This document shows positions 1 through 6,672 of a stretch of DNA of 10,501 bases, piece by piece. Origin of the DNA: an uncultured Chryseolinea sp. (GTDB lineage Bacteria > Bacteroidota > Bacteroidia > Cytophagales > Cyclobacteriaceae); the NCBI GenBank assembly GCA_946478915.1, contig CAMLER010000114.1:1-10501 (forward strand), written 5' to 3'. Within the stretch, counting starts at the first letter, position 1. Each line of letters starts with the position of its first letter. The translations under genes and the position numbers were made by a program. The notes under the pieces are model-generated. The model was not told the origin of the DNA and did not search any database. It saw nothing but the letters and a program-made list of their open reading frames with translations.

Positions 1-2
1 TT

Positions 3-290
3 CCCGTTGATTTCGGCGCTTCGTTGGAAGAAATCCTCATTTTAAATCTCACATATTCTACCGATTTTGAATTGGATGAGATCCCGGGCAAAGTTGCACT
101 AAAACTACCCGCAAACGGCGGCCACTTTATTTTCGAAGTTAATGACGCTGCAAATAAGGTATCAATGGCCAATACGTTGGTAATCGCCAAACCAATTTTC
201 ACTTCGCAGGAGTATCATTATCTAAAAGAGCTCTTCAACAATGTGGTCGCCACTGAGCAGACACAGCTTGTTTTCAAGAAGAAAAAATAA
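3..290 (+). CDS. C-terminal end of a DUF3857/transglutaminase-like protein (5' partial)
   Basis: The frame is open from the left edge of the window, so this is the tail of a larger gene; the TTG at 24 is an internal codon, not a start. About 95 residues are visible. They begin with P-V-D-F-G-A, followed by alternating hydrophobic strands (ILILNLTY, GKVALKLP, GHFIFEV) and a closing helix-like stretch (EYHYLKELFNNVVA) before a lysine-rich C-terminus. This matches my recollection of the C-terminal beta-domain of Bacteroidota proteins that carry an N-terminal DUF3857 domain and a central transglutaminase-like fold. Those proteins are exported and their substrate is generally unknown. The catalytic part lies outside the window, so activity cannot be judged. 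The family call rests on pattern memory only. The alternative is an unrelated beta-sandwich tail. Confidence 0.55.
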   Translation, partial: PVDFGASLEEILILNLTYSTDFELDEIPGKVALKLPANGGHFIFEVNDAANKVSMANTLVIAKPIFTSQEYHYLKELFNNVVATEQTQLVFKKKK

Positions 291-368
291 ATTTTACTAC
301 CTTTAATCGCGAATCAACGACCTTGATCGAAATATTCCGGGGGTTGAAACAGTTAATCTTTACCGGGG

Positions 369-381
369 TTTACCTGGTAAA
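369..381. repeat. 13-bp perfect inverted repeat upstream of the gene at 417
   Basis: TTTACC-T-GGTAAA reads the same on both strands. It overlaps a 10-bp direct repeat, TTTACCGGGG (359-368) followed by TTTACCTGGT (369-378), so CTTTACC at 358-364 can also pair with GGTAAAG at 376-382. It sits 35-48 bp before the ATG at 417, just upstream of an AT-rich stretch that includes TTTATTTG (387-394), one mismatch from the Bacteroidota -7 consensus TAnnTTTG. The position suits an operator, but no matching -33 TTG is visible and no regulator is identified. Confidence 0.35.
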
Positions 382-416
382 GTAATTTTATTTGTTTTAC
401 TAAAAATTTTTTTGAT

Positions 417-1013
417 ATGAGAATGCTATTTGTTCTGTTGGTTGGGTTGGCGGCTTTTCACGTCTCGTTTGCTCAAACTGACCCCGACGGACTCAAGGAG
501 AATCCATCTTTGCAGGAAAGGTTTCTATTTATGAAATCAAAATCTCAGTCATATGGGGCCTACAAAGTTGTTAAGGAGTCGGTGCTGGATGGCGTTTGGA
601 AAATTGCTAATGATACCATCGCGGCAAAAGAAGCATCGATAAAAGCGGCGCAAGCGAATATAAGCAAGCTAAAGGGTGAGCTGAATCAGTCTTTAGAGGC
701 TTTTAAGGCCAAAGAAAAGTCAATGGAGGAGATCATGCATGCGAGCACTCACATTAACGTGATCGGCATCGATTTTAATAAAGGTACCTTTATTACCACC
801 GTAGCGGTAATTATCGCAGGTTTATTGGTCATGTTAGGCCTGGTCATAGGAAGGATGAAACTTCAAGCTAATTCGCTCGCTGAAAGAAATCTCGCTGTTA
901 GCGCCCTGACTCATGAGTTCGACGAATACAAGCATCGCGCTATGGAGCGGCAGACAAAACTTTCGCGCGAGCTTCAGGATGAGCGAAACAAGCTTCATTC
1001 GAGAAACCCCTAG
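417..1013 (+). CDS. Exported single-pass membrane coiled-coil protein, function unknown
   Basis: The 198-residue product starts with a clear signal peptide (hydrophobic residues 3-18, likely cleavage after A19 before Q20). Next comes a conserved-looking segment with aromatic residues (SYGAYKVVKES, about 45-55; W61). A predicted coiled coil rich in A/K/E follows (about 66-107), then one transmembrane helix (about 124-145) and a second charged coiled coil to the C-terminus (about 150-198). This layout matches a small Bacteroidota family that I recall is often labelled 'tRNA (guanine-N1)-methyltransferase'. Nothing here resembles a SPOUT or other methyltransferase fold, so that label should not be transferred. 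If the signal peptide is cleaved, the first coiled coil is periplasmic and the second cytoplasmic. The ATG at 417 is the only start that gives a proper signal peptide. There is no Shine-Dalgarno sequence. The role is unknown; a structural or envelope-spanning adaptor is possible. Confidence 0.75.
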   Translation: MRMLFVLLVGLAAFHVSFAQTDPDGLKENPSLQERFLFMKSKSQSYGAYKVVKESVLDGVWKIANDTIAAKEASIKAAQANISKLKGELNQSLEAFKAKEKSMEEIMHASTHINVIGIDFNKGTFITTVAVIIAGLLVMLGLVIGRMKLQANSLAERNLAVSALTHEFDEYKHRAMERQTKLSRELQDERNKLHSRNP

Positions 1014-1048
1014 AAGCCATCAGCTATCAGCTTTCAGCCGTCAGCAAG
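1014..1048. repeat. Heptamer tandem repeat (CAGCNNT type)
   Basis: Five consecutive 7-mers begin right after the stop codon at 1011-1013: AAGCCAT, CAGCTAT, CAGCTTT, CAGCCGT, CAGCAAG. The core CAGC is kept in four units and the last three positions vary. The first CCATCAGC (1017-1024) is also the reverse complement of GCTGATGG (1058-1065), so an 8-bp hairpin with a 33-nt loop is possible. There is no T-tract, so it is not a standard terminator. Confidence 0.6.
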
Positions 1049-1150
1049 AGTGTGCAGGCTGATGGACGACATCGGCCATGCGTCGCCAAGTGCGCGCCTT
1101 ATACCTTATTTCCTATACCCGTCCGCACCTCCAGAACATGACAATTAGCA

Positions 1151-1164
1151 TTAATAGTTAATAG
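1151..1164. repeat. Two exact TTAATAG heptamers
   Basis: TTAATAG occurs twice head to tail (1151-1157, 1158-1164) and is followed by the related octamer CCTAATAG (1165-1172). The period equals that of the CAGC array 100 bp upstream although the base composition differs. Confidence 0.5.
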
Positions 1165-1216
1165 CCTAATAGTGGGCGCGGGACCTGGATACGCGCTCCT
1201 TCAAGTGTCGCAGCCG

Positions 1217-1321
1217 CTCAAATCGAGCGAACCGCTTACCGATCACTACCGATTACCTTTTCTGTTTATTGATTACCGATCAGTGTCTCACAAACCTCAA
1301 TCGAGCCGACGGATTACCGAA
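1217..1321. repeat. Imperfect direct repeat about 78 bp apart with TTACCGA motifs
   Basis: The stretch at 1217-1245 and that at 1296-1321 both read CTCAA(A)TCGAGC(C)GA, then a few variable bases, then TTACCGA, so the order is conserved with an offset of 78-79 bp. TTACCGATCA also occurs exactly at 1236-1245 and 1273-1282. TACCGATCAC (1237-1246) is followed at once by TACCGATTAC (1247-1256), a 9/10 tandem. The array ends about 57 bp before the sigma factor start, so it could contain operator sites, or it may be a decayed intergenic duplication. Confidence 0.5.
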
Positions 1322-1378
1322 TTTCTGTAACCTTTCTAAAAACCGTAAGTTTCCCATCTCGAAAACTTTATCGCGCAT

Positions 1379-1933
1379 TTGGAAGCATTATCGGACAATG
1401 CCTTGATGATCAAGGTGAGGGATGGCCATCTCGACACGCTGGGATTGCTTTTCGCGCGCTATAAAAAACCGTTGTTCGGGTTTTTCTACGGAATGAACAA
1501 GGACGCGGAACTGAGCGAAGATCTGGTACAAAACGTTTTTTATCGGATTCTGAAATACCGTTACCTTTTTCGCGGTGATGGTGACTTTAGGACATGGATG
1601 TTTCACATTGCGCGTAATGTGAACCATGACAACTTCCGAAAGAACAAACTGCGCCACAAGGATCCGATCGAAAACTGGCAGGAACGGTTGGGAACGGAGG
1701 ACAACCGGTTATCGGAATTCAAGAAGGATGACGAATTGTACCTGCTCTCCATTGCAATGGAAAGATTGCCGGAAGACAAACGTGAGATCCTTTTGCTTAG
1801 CAAATACCAGGACAAAAAGTATAAGGAAATCGGAGAAATTCTTGGATGCTCTGAAGGTGCAGTTAAAGTGAAAGTTTTCAGAGCGCTTCAGGAATTAAAA
1901 GAAGTGTACACGGAACTGGAAAAACATATTTAG
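1379..1933 (+). CDS. ECF-type RNA polymerase sigma factor (sigma-70 family)
   Basis: The 184-residue length is normal for an extracytoplasmic-function sigma factor, which directs core RNA polymerase to a small promoter set. Region 2 spans about residues 20-88, with the core-binding run SEDLVQNVFYRIL (46-58) and the promoter-melting/-10 segment around FRTWMFHIARN (70-80). A linker (about 89-120) follows, then region 4 (about 126-174) with LPEDKREILLL and a helix-turn-helix around YKEIGEILGCSEGAVKVKVFRAL (148-170, interrupted only by ordinary substitutions). I place the start at the TTG at 1379, because M-E-A-L-S-D-N-x-L-M matches the usual N-terminus of this group. The next in-frame ATG (1406) would remove nine residues. 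A TTG start could keep translation low. The gene is first in an operon, two bases ahead of the probable anti-sigma gene, so its activity is probably controlled by that membrane protein. Confidence 0.9.
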   Translation: MEALSDNALMIKVRDGHLDTLGLLFARYKKPLFGFFYGMNKDAELSEDLVQNVFYRILKYRYLFRGDGDFRTWMFHIARNVNHDNFRKNKLRHKDPIENWQERLGTEDNRLSEFKKDDELYLLSIAMERLPEDKREILLLSKYQDKKYKEIGEILGCSEGAVKVKVFRALQELKEVYTELEKHI

Positions 1934-1935
1934 TC

Positions 1936-2712
1936 ATGGAGCCGCAAAAAATTCGACAATTACTGTTAAGGTACAACGCCGGGGAAGCGAAGGCTGATGA
2001 AATAAAGGAACTTGAGGCGCTTATCCTTGATGGTCATATAGACCTGGAAGAAATTCAGGATTTTGAGAAACTTCAACGTAACATCCTGGCAATGGAAACG
2101 CCTGCGCCAGGCGCTTCGCTTGATGACGCGTTTTACCAGATGCTGCGCGCTGAGAAGAAAGCCTCCGAACCACGATGGAAAACTACATTCAGCTGGACCG
2201 ATTTGTTGCCTCGTCTTGCTTTTGCAGCCATCACCTTGCTTCTGGGATTGGCCGTGGGCTATCTCTTAAGATCTCCGGCCGAGAAGGAACAACAAATTGA
2301 AGCTTTAAGTCATGAGATAGGTGAACTGAAAGAAATGATGATGCTATCGATGTTAGAAAGGGAATCTGCAACGGATAGGCTAAAGGCCGTAAATCTTACA
2401 CAGGGGATGGACCAGGCAAGCATCAAAGTGACCAGTGCATTGCTCAAAACACTCAACAATGATGAAAATGTGAACGTGCGACTAGCCGCTTTGGATGCTC
2501 TTAAACCCTTTACCAGAGACAGTCAGATCCGTGAAGCATTGATTCGCTCAATCGCCAATCAGAAGTCTCCGTTGGTTCAGGTTGCACTTGCCGAACTAAT
2601 GGCGGCATTGCAGGAGAAGGCCGCAATAGAGGAACTCCAGAAAATAATGAAGGATAGCGAAACGCCATCAGACATTAAAAAGAAAATTCAGGAAAGTATA
2701 CAGGTCATCTGA
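1936..2712 (+). CDS. Single-pass membrane protein with HEAT repeats, probable anti-sigma factor
   Basis: The 258-residue protein has three parts. Residues 1-85 are an acidic, helical and presumably cytoplasmic region starting IRQLLLRYNAGEA, resembling the helical N-terminus of anti-sigma factors; it has no zinc-finger H-x3-C-x2-C. Residues 93-111 form one transmembrane helix (LAFAAITLLLGLAVGYLL), preceded by R80, K82 and R93, which favours an N-in topology. A coiled-coil stretch follows (about 115-150), then alpha-helical HEAT-type repeats (about 160-250; NVRLAALDAL at 180-189 and PLVQVALAEL at 212-221). The HEAT part would then be periplasmic and could sense a partner. The gene lies 2 bp after the sigma factor stop, the usual sigma/anti-sigma arrangement. 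The anti-sigma role is inferred from context and topology. Without context it would be called a HEAT-repeat protein. Confidence 0.7.
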   Translation: MEPQKIRQLLLRYNAGEAKADEIKELEALILDGHIDLEEIQDFEKLQRNILAMETPAPGASLDDAFYQMLRAEKKASEPRWKTTFSWTDLLPRLAFAAITLLLGLAVGYLLRSPAEKEQQIEALSHEIGELKEMMMLSMLERESATDRLKAVNLTQGMDQASIKVTSALLKTLNNDENVNVRLAALDALKPFTRDSQIREALIRSIANQKSPLVQVALAELMAALQEKAAIEELQKIMKDSETPSDIKKKIQESIQVI

Positions 2713-3630
2713 ATGACGACCTCAAACAAAAATAATATGAACATTGTACTATGCATAGCCTTCATGCTTGGAACTTCTATCAACCTGATGGCTCAAACTC
2801 ATAATGAAAAAATTGTTAAAGAGTTTTCCTTCGAAAAGAAAGGAGCGCACAACGCACTCATGATAGCCAATATTAACGGCGATGTTAAGGTAAAGGCTGG
2901 CACCGGAGACAAGATTATGGTTGAAATCACGAAGACAATAAATGCGAAAACGGAGGAAAGATTGTCGAAAGGAAAGGAAGAGCTTCAGCTGGGCATAATA
3001 GATCTGGCAGATACGATTATCCTGTATGTCAACAGTCCGTGCAACCAGTTTGAAAGAACTAGTCCGAAGTCGCGTCATTCACATATGGGAACTAAGTATG
3101 GATATAGTTGGGACGACCGCGGACGATCCTGTCATGAATTATATCATTACACCCTGGACTTTATTGTCACCGTTCCCGAAGGCCTCAACTTGTTGATAAG
3201 CACCATCAATGATGGAGATGTATCAGTGGAAAATGTCAAAGGTGTGGTAAAAGCGCACAATATAAATGGTGCGATCAGACTCCAAAACCTGACTAGTGAA
3301 TCCGAAGCGCATACGATCAATGGCGATGTAGATATCGAATACTCACAAAATCCAAAACGCGAGTGCCGTTTCTACACCCTTAATGGAGACATCAATGCGC
3401 TTTTTGAAAGAGGACTTACTGCCAGCCTCGGGTTTCAAAGCTTCAATGGAAGTCTTTATACTAATATAGATCGACTGGAGACATTACCAGCTTATGTCGA
3501 GAAGGAGAAAAAAAATGGACAAATAAAATACAAAATAAATGATAACCGTTTTAAGGTCGGCGCAGGCGGTCCGTTCCTGGAATTCGAAACGTTTAATGGA
3601 AACGTTTACCTAAAAGAAAAATCGAATTAA
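2713..3630 (+). CDS. Exported DUF4097-type beta-repeat protein (first paralogue)
   Basis: The 305-residue product has an N-terminal signal peptide (core about 10-26, likely cleavage after A27 before Q28). The ATG at 2713 directly abuts the preceding TGA, suggesting translational coupling; the ATG at 2737 would also give a good signal peptide. The mature part carries the hallmark of DUF4097 'putative adhesin' proteins: rungs built around N-G-D/A/S/N followed by alternating hydrophobics (NGDVKV at 55-60, then DGDVSV, NGAIRL, NGDVDI, NGDINA, NGSLYT, NGNVYL), as expected for a stacked beta fold. An insertion between the first and second rungs (roughly 95-140) is rich in charged and aromatic residues and holds two cysteines (SPC and RSC) that could form a disulfide. 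The fold is expected to be periplasmic or surface-exposed. The biochemical role of the family is unsettled. The operon position suggests an effector or a signal for the sigma/anti-sigma pair. Confidence 0.8.
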   Translation: MTTSNKNNMNIVLCIAFMLGTSINLMAQTHNEKIVKEFSFEKKGAHNALMIANINGDVKVKAGTGDKIMVEITKTINAKTEERLSKGKEELQLGIIDLADTIILYVNSPCNQFERTSPKSRHSHMGTKYGYSWDDRGRSCHELYHYTLDFIVTVPEGLNLLISTINDGDVSVENVKGVVKAHNINGAIRLQNLTSESEAHTINGDVDIEYSQNPKRECRFYTLNGDINALFERGLTASLGFQSFNGSLYTNIDRLETLPAYVEKEKKNGQIKYKINDNRFKVGAGGPFLEFETFNGNVYLKEKSN

Positions 3631-3676
3631 AGTTTAGCGATAAGAAAAATAGAAATAATCTAAAGCATCATAGCAC

Positions 3677-4495
3677 ATGAAAAAATATTCTAGTAAAAAT
3701 CGGGTAGTGTTGTTAGCAATTTTGTTGCTGATTCTTTCAACATCTGTATTTGGTCAGGAGTCGAACGAATTTACAGTTCCTCTCAGCGACCCGGCCAAAC
3801 GCGGAAAACTTAAAGCAGTAATTAACTTTGGATCAATTGTCATAAAAGGTACGGCGCGAAAGGACATCCTAGTTAAGTACTCAACGTCGAAAGATGAAGA
3901 TGACCGCAATCAAACAAAGAACGGTTTGCGCAGGATCGGAAGCGGAGGCATGGATCTTGAAGTCACCGAAAATGGAAATACGGTGACGGTTCACTCTGGT
4001 TCATGGAATAATAGACTCAACATCGAAATTGAGGTACCCTCCGGTATGGATGTAGAAGCCAAGACCCACAATGACGGCGATTTAACTGTAGCCAATATCA
4101 ACGGCGAAGCAGTACTTACAAATCATAACGGAGAGATCACAGCGCTGAACATGAGTGGTTCGGTTATCGCGACAACTTATAATGGTGAGATCAAGGTGTC
4201 TTTGGATAAGGCGAAGGAAGATACTCCCATGTCCTTTACAACGTATAACGGCGACGTTGATATTACTTTCCCGGCAGCGATGAAAGCAACACTAAAAATG
4301 AAGACTGAGCACGGAGATATTTACTCTGACTTCGATGTAACGTTTAAAAATACCGGACCGGTGCAGAAGACGGATAACAAGGCTGGTGTTTATAAGGTAG
4401 TGATAGATGAATGGAAACGTGGTGATATCAACGGAGGTGGTCCTGAGGTAACGTTAAGGAATTATAATGGGGATATTTTTGTAAGAAAAAAATGA
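3677..4495 (+). CDS. Exported DUF4097-type beta-repeat protein (second paralogue)
   Basis: The 272-residue product has a strong signal peptide (KKYSSKNR n-region, hydrophobic core 10-24, likely cleavage after G26 before Q27). The mature region shows the same ladder of N-G or D-G rungs as its upstream neighbour: NDGDLTV, NINGEAVL, NHNGEITAL, TYNGEIKV, TYNGDVDI, EHGDIYS and a terminal NYNGDIFV. It lacks the cysteine-containing insertion of the first copy. It begins 46 bp after that gene with no terminator between them and is followed by a strong terminator, so it is the last gene of the operon. The two proteins are clearly related in plan but far from identical, which points to an old duplication or to distinct partners. 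Function beyond the fold family cannot be stated. Confidence 0.8.
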   Translation: MKKYSSKNRVVLLAILLLILSTSVFGQESNEFTVPLSDPAKRGKLKAVINFGSIVIKGTARKDILVKYSTSKDEDDRNQTKNGLRRIGSGGMDLEVTENGNTVTVHSGSWNNRLNIEIEVPSGMDVEAKTHNDGDLTVANINGEAVLTNHNGEITALNMSGSVIATTYNGEIKVSLDKAKEDTPMSFTTYNGDVDITFPAAMKATLKMKTEHGDIYSDFDVTFKNTGPVQKTDNKAGVYKVVIDEWKRGDINGGGPEVTLRNYNGDIFVRKK

Positions 4496-4514
4496 TCGCC
4501 CCGGCTAAAACAAG

Positions 4515-4549
4515 ATTCACCAGGCATGCCGTTGTCTGGTGAATTTTTT
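4515..4549 (+). terminator. Rho-independent terminator of the sigma operon
   Basis: ATTCACCAG (4515-4523) pairs perfectly with CTGGTGAAT (4536-4544) around a 12-nt loop, and the stem runs into six T residues (4544-4549), then C and three more T. It starts 20 bp after the stop of the last DUF4097 gene. The upstream side is A-rich (CTAAAACAAG), so the hairpin may also terminate the convergent minus-strand gene that stops at 4633. Confidence 0.85.
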
Positions 4550-4632
4550 CTTTAGGAATAAAATATACTGAATAAGCCGAAGTGGCTTTGAACTATCGGA
4601 TTCAATATCCCCTGTTCGATATTCCAAGTGCA

Positions 4633-6600
4633 CTAATCCCGTTTGATATCAAACTCAACCCGGCGATTGAGTTTGCGCTCGTGCTCGGTTTTTTCCTGAA
4701 CGATTGGTCGTGAACTACCGAATCCATGGGCCTCTATTCTCGAAGCGGCAATTTTGAATTGATAGATAAGGTAAGCTTTGATCGCGTCCGCGCGTGCCTG
4801 CGAAAGCCTAAGGTTCGAATCTTCGTTTCCCTGAGAATCGGTATGACCAGAGATATTTAATTTGAATTTTGGATGGTCTATAAGGAAATTGGCGAGCTTG
4901 TCAAGGTCCTGGTGCATGGTGGGCAAGATATCGGCTTTCCCATTTTCAAATTCAAGCGATTCAAACGCAATTTTACTTTCGATGGGATCTGCTTCCCGGT
5001 TCATCTCCATATCGCCGTCCATAAAAAATAATTCCTCTATTCGAAAAAAATCGTCGCCCTGAATAATTAGTAGGTAATTGCGTTTATTGATAAGGGTGAA
5101 GTCGAAGGATCCATCGTCACGAAGAAATTTTGGTGCGACTTCAACTCCTTTGTCGAGGTCGATGACGGATACAATTCCCTTAAAAGGCTTTTTGGTTTCT
5201 GAATTAATCAGTGAACCCTTGAGGTTGGCAACCGCCTCGGGCTGTGCTTCCATTGGCACAGGAAACGAATGAAGGTCCAGGTTAGGTAAATCATCTTCAG
5301 GAGAGCGCGCGTAATACAAGTAATTTGATTCAGAATCTATGGTAAAGTAGTATTCACTACCCAGTCCGTTGACAAGAGGACCGATATTCTTTGGTTCATG
5401 CCAGGACCTTGAACCCTTATGCACTTTGTATATATCAAAATCACCAAAAGTGAGAGGTTGCCCATTAGAACTAAAGTAAAGAACATTGAACTTGTGATGA
5501 AAAAACGGACTGACTTCTGCACCCCGCGTGTTAATGATCGGACCCATGTTCAACGCTTTCTGCCACGCACCTTTATCATCTTTGATTGAGTAATAAATAT
5601 CGGAGTAGCCGAATCCGCCGATGCGATCAGACGCAAAGAAGAGTGTATCGCCCGAATGCGACAATGATGGATGCGAATCCCAACCAAGAGAATTGATATT
5701 TTTTCCCAGGTTGCGCACATTTCCCCACGTGCTGTCCGAACGCAGATCTGCGACAAATATATCGCAGTTGCCGTAGGAATCTGGTGAATTACAACGTGCA
5801 AAATACAGTTGCTTTCCATCTTTGCTTAAGCTTGCTGATCCTTCGTTGAACGGAGTGTTAATATTTTTTAATTCTTCAGCATAGTCCCAGATCGAATCAA
5901 CTTTATGTGCATAAAAGAGATCTTCATTGTAGGCTTTGTTCATCGGATCTGCATGCGAGTTTCTTTTTGAGGTAAACAATAAGAAATTGTCGGCGTTGCC
6001 TATCGTCGGTCCGTAATCCGCTTTGTCAGAATTAATAGCCCCACCCATATTAAGCAATACACCTTGGGGCGGTCTAAGCGTATCGATTTCTTTTCGAAAG
6101 GCTACGAGTTCGTAATACTGCTCGAGTGGCACGTATAGATCTGCTTCATTCCGTGTAAGCGTGTCAAACTCGCTCTTGACTTGTTTGCCATCTATAGTTT
6201 GCGGCAGGTGTTTCAACACCAATTTGTACAACAGGACTGCTTCACCTGGCGGACCCAGTTTCTGCGACAGTTTTGCCAAATTCCATAAAAGCTGTGCATC
6301 CCTTGAGAAATTCTCCGGACCGAAATTTTTTACATATTCCTTTAGCTCTGCATATTCCTGCTCAAAGTCACCAGCGGGACCTAAGACACGGATCCTGTCA
6401 AGTTTTGCTTTGTCCTGGTAGTATAAATTTGAGTTAATATTGGGGAAAACAAAGATGTCAGATTGACTGTAGCTTGTCAGGCTATCATTCAATTGAACCG
6501 CCCCGCCTTTTTTGAAATTCTTTCTTGCTTTTTGACCATGCGAGGGGGTGTGCGACAGCAGCAAAAATACTGTCATAAAGATTAAAAAGTAGGTTTTCAC
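4633..6600 (-). CDS. PorE-like envelope protein: TPR-like, PD40 propeller, carboxypeptidase-regulatory-like and OmpA C-terminal domains
   Basis: From the GTG at 6600 the product has 655 residues and begins M-K-T-Y-F-L-I-F, a normal signal peptide cleaved near S-H-G-Q. A TTG 30 bp upstream would put ten polar and aromatic residues ahead of it. Domains in order: helical TPR-like stretch (about 70-135); beta-propeller of PD40/TolB-like blades (about 190-430; LLFTSKRN, LYFARCNSPD, LFFASDRIGGFGYSDIYY, LYFSSNG, YLYYARSPEDD); a carboxypeptidase-regulatory-like domain (about 455-540; LKGSLINSETKKPFKGIVSV); and an OmpA-like peptidoglycan-binding domain (about 545-655) with SGHTDSQGN, NLRLSQARADAI and a closing RRVEFDIKR. 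This is the domain order described for PorE of the type IX secretion system. Unlike lipoprotein members, the signal peptide has no lipobox cysteine. It probably sits in the periplasm bound to peptidoglycan. Many paralogues share this plan, so a secretion role is inference. Confidence 0.85.
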   Translation of the reverse strand: MKTYFLIFMTVFLLLSHTPSHGQKARKNFKKGGAVQLNDSLTSYSQSDIFVFPNINSNLYYQDKAKLDRIRVLGPAGDFEQEYAELKEYVKNFGPENFSRDAQLLWNLAKLSQKLGPPGEAVLLYKLVLKHLPQTIDGKQVKSEFDTLTRNEADLYVPLEQYYELVAFRKEIDTLRPPQGVLLNMGGAINSDKADYGPTIGNADNFLLFTSKRNSHADPMNKAYNEDLFYAHKVDSIWDYAEELKNINTPFNEGSASLSKDGKQLYFARCNSPDSYGNCDIFVADLRSDSTWGNVRNLGKNINSLGWDSHPSLSHSGDTLFFASDRIGGFGYSDIYYSIKDDKGAWQKALNMGPIINTRGAEVSPFFHHKFNVLYFSSNGQPLTFGDFDIYKVHKGSRSWHEPKNIGPLVNGLGSEYYFTIDSESNYLYYARSPEDDLPNLDLHSFPVPMEAQPEAVANLKGSLINSETKKPFKGIVSVIDLDKGVEVAPKFLRDDGSFDFTLINKRNYLLIIQGDDFFRIEELFFMDGDMEMNREADPIESKIAFESLEFENGKADILPTMHQDLDKLANFLIDHPKFKLNISGHTDSQGNEDSNLRLSQARADAIKAYLIYQFKIAASRIEAHGFGSSRPIVQEKTEHERKLNRRVEFDIKRD

Positions 6601-6672
6601 CGACCCATTATTTGGTAAAAAATAATGCAAAGTGGATAAAGTTGAGACAATTTTGCTTCTTTTACAACTCTC

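Larger units (their letters stand above)
1014..1378. other. 365-bp non-coding spacer rich in short repeats
   Basis: No convincing gene is present on either strand. The spacer contains the heptamer array at 1014-1048, two exact TTAATAG heptamers at 1151-1164 followed by CCTAATAG, a 10-bp tandem at 1237-1256 and an imperfect direct repeat at 1217-1245/1296-1321. The part between about 1066 and 1150 shows nothing recognisable. The promoter of the sigma operon should lie near the right end. The best -7-like match is TAAGTTTC at 1346-1353, but it lacks a -33 TTG at the usual distance. Confidence 0.6.

Noticed and set aside
1017..1065. CCATCAGC/GCTGATGG pairing as a terminator for the gene ending at 1013
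   Set aside because: The loop is 33 nt and no T-run follows; the heptamer array explains the left arm equally well.
1346..1353. TAAGTTTC as a -7 promoter element for the sigma operon
   Set aside because: It matches seven of eight positions of TAnnTTTG, but no TTG lies about 19-21 bp upstream and such matches are common in AT-rich spacers.
1388..1657. Antisense open frames over the sigma factor and similar ones over lon, hslU and the OmpA gene
   Set aside because: They lie entirely within well-supported genes on the other strand, have low-complexity or cysteine- and serine-rich translations and no recognisable domain.
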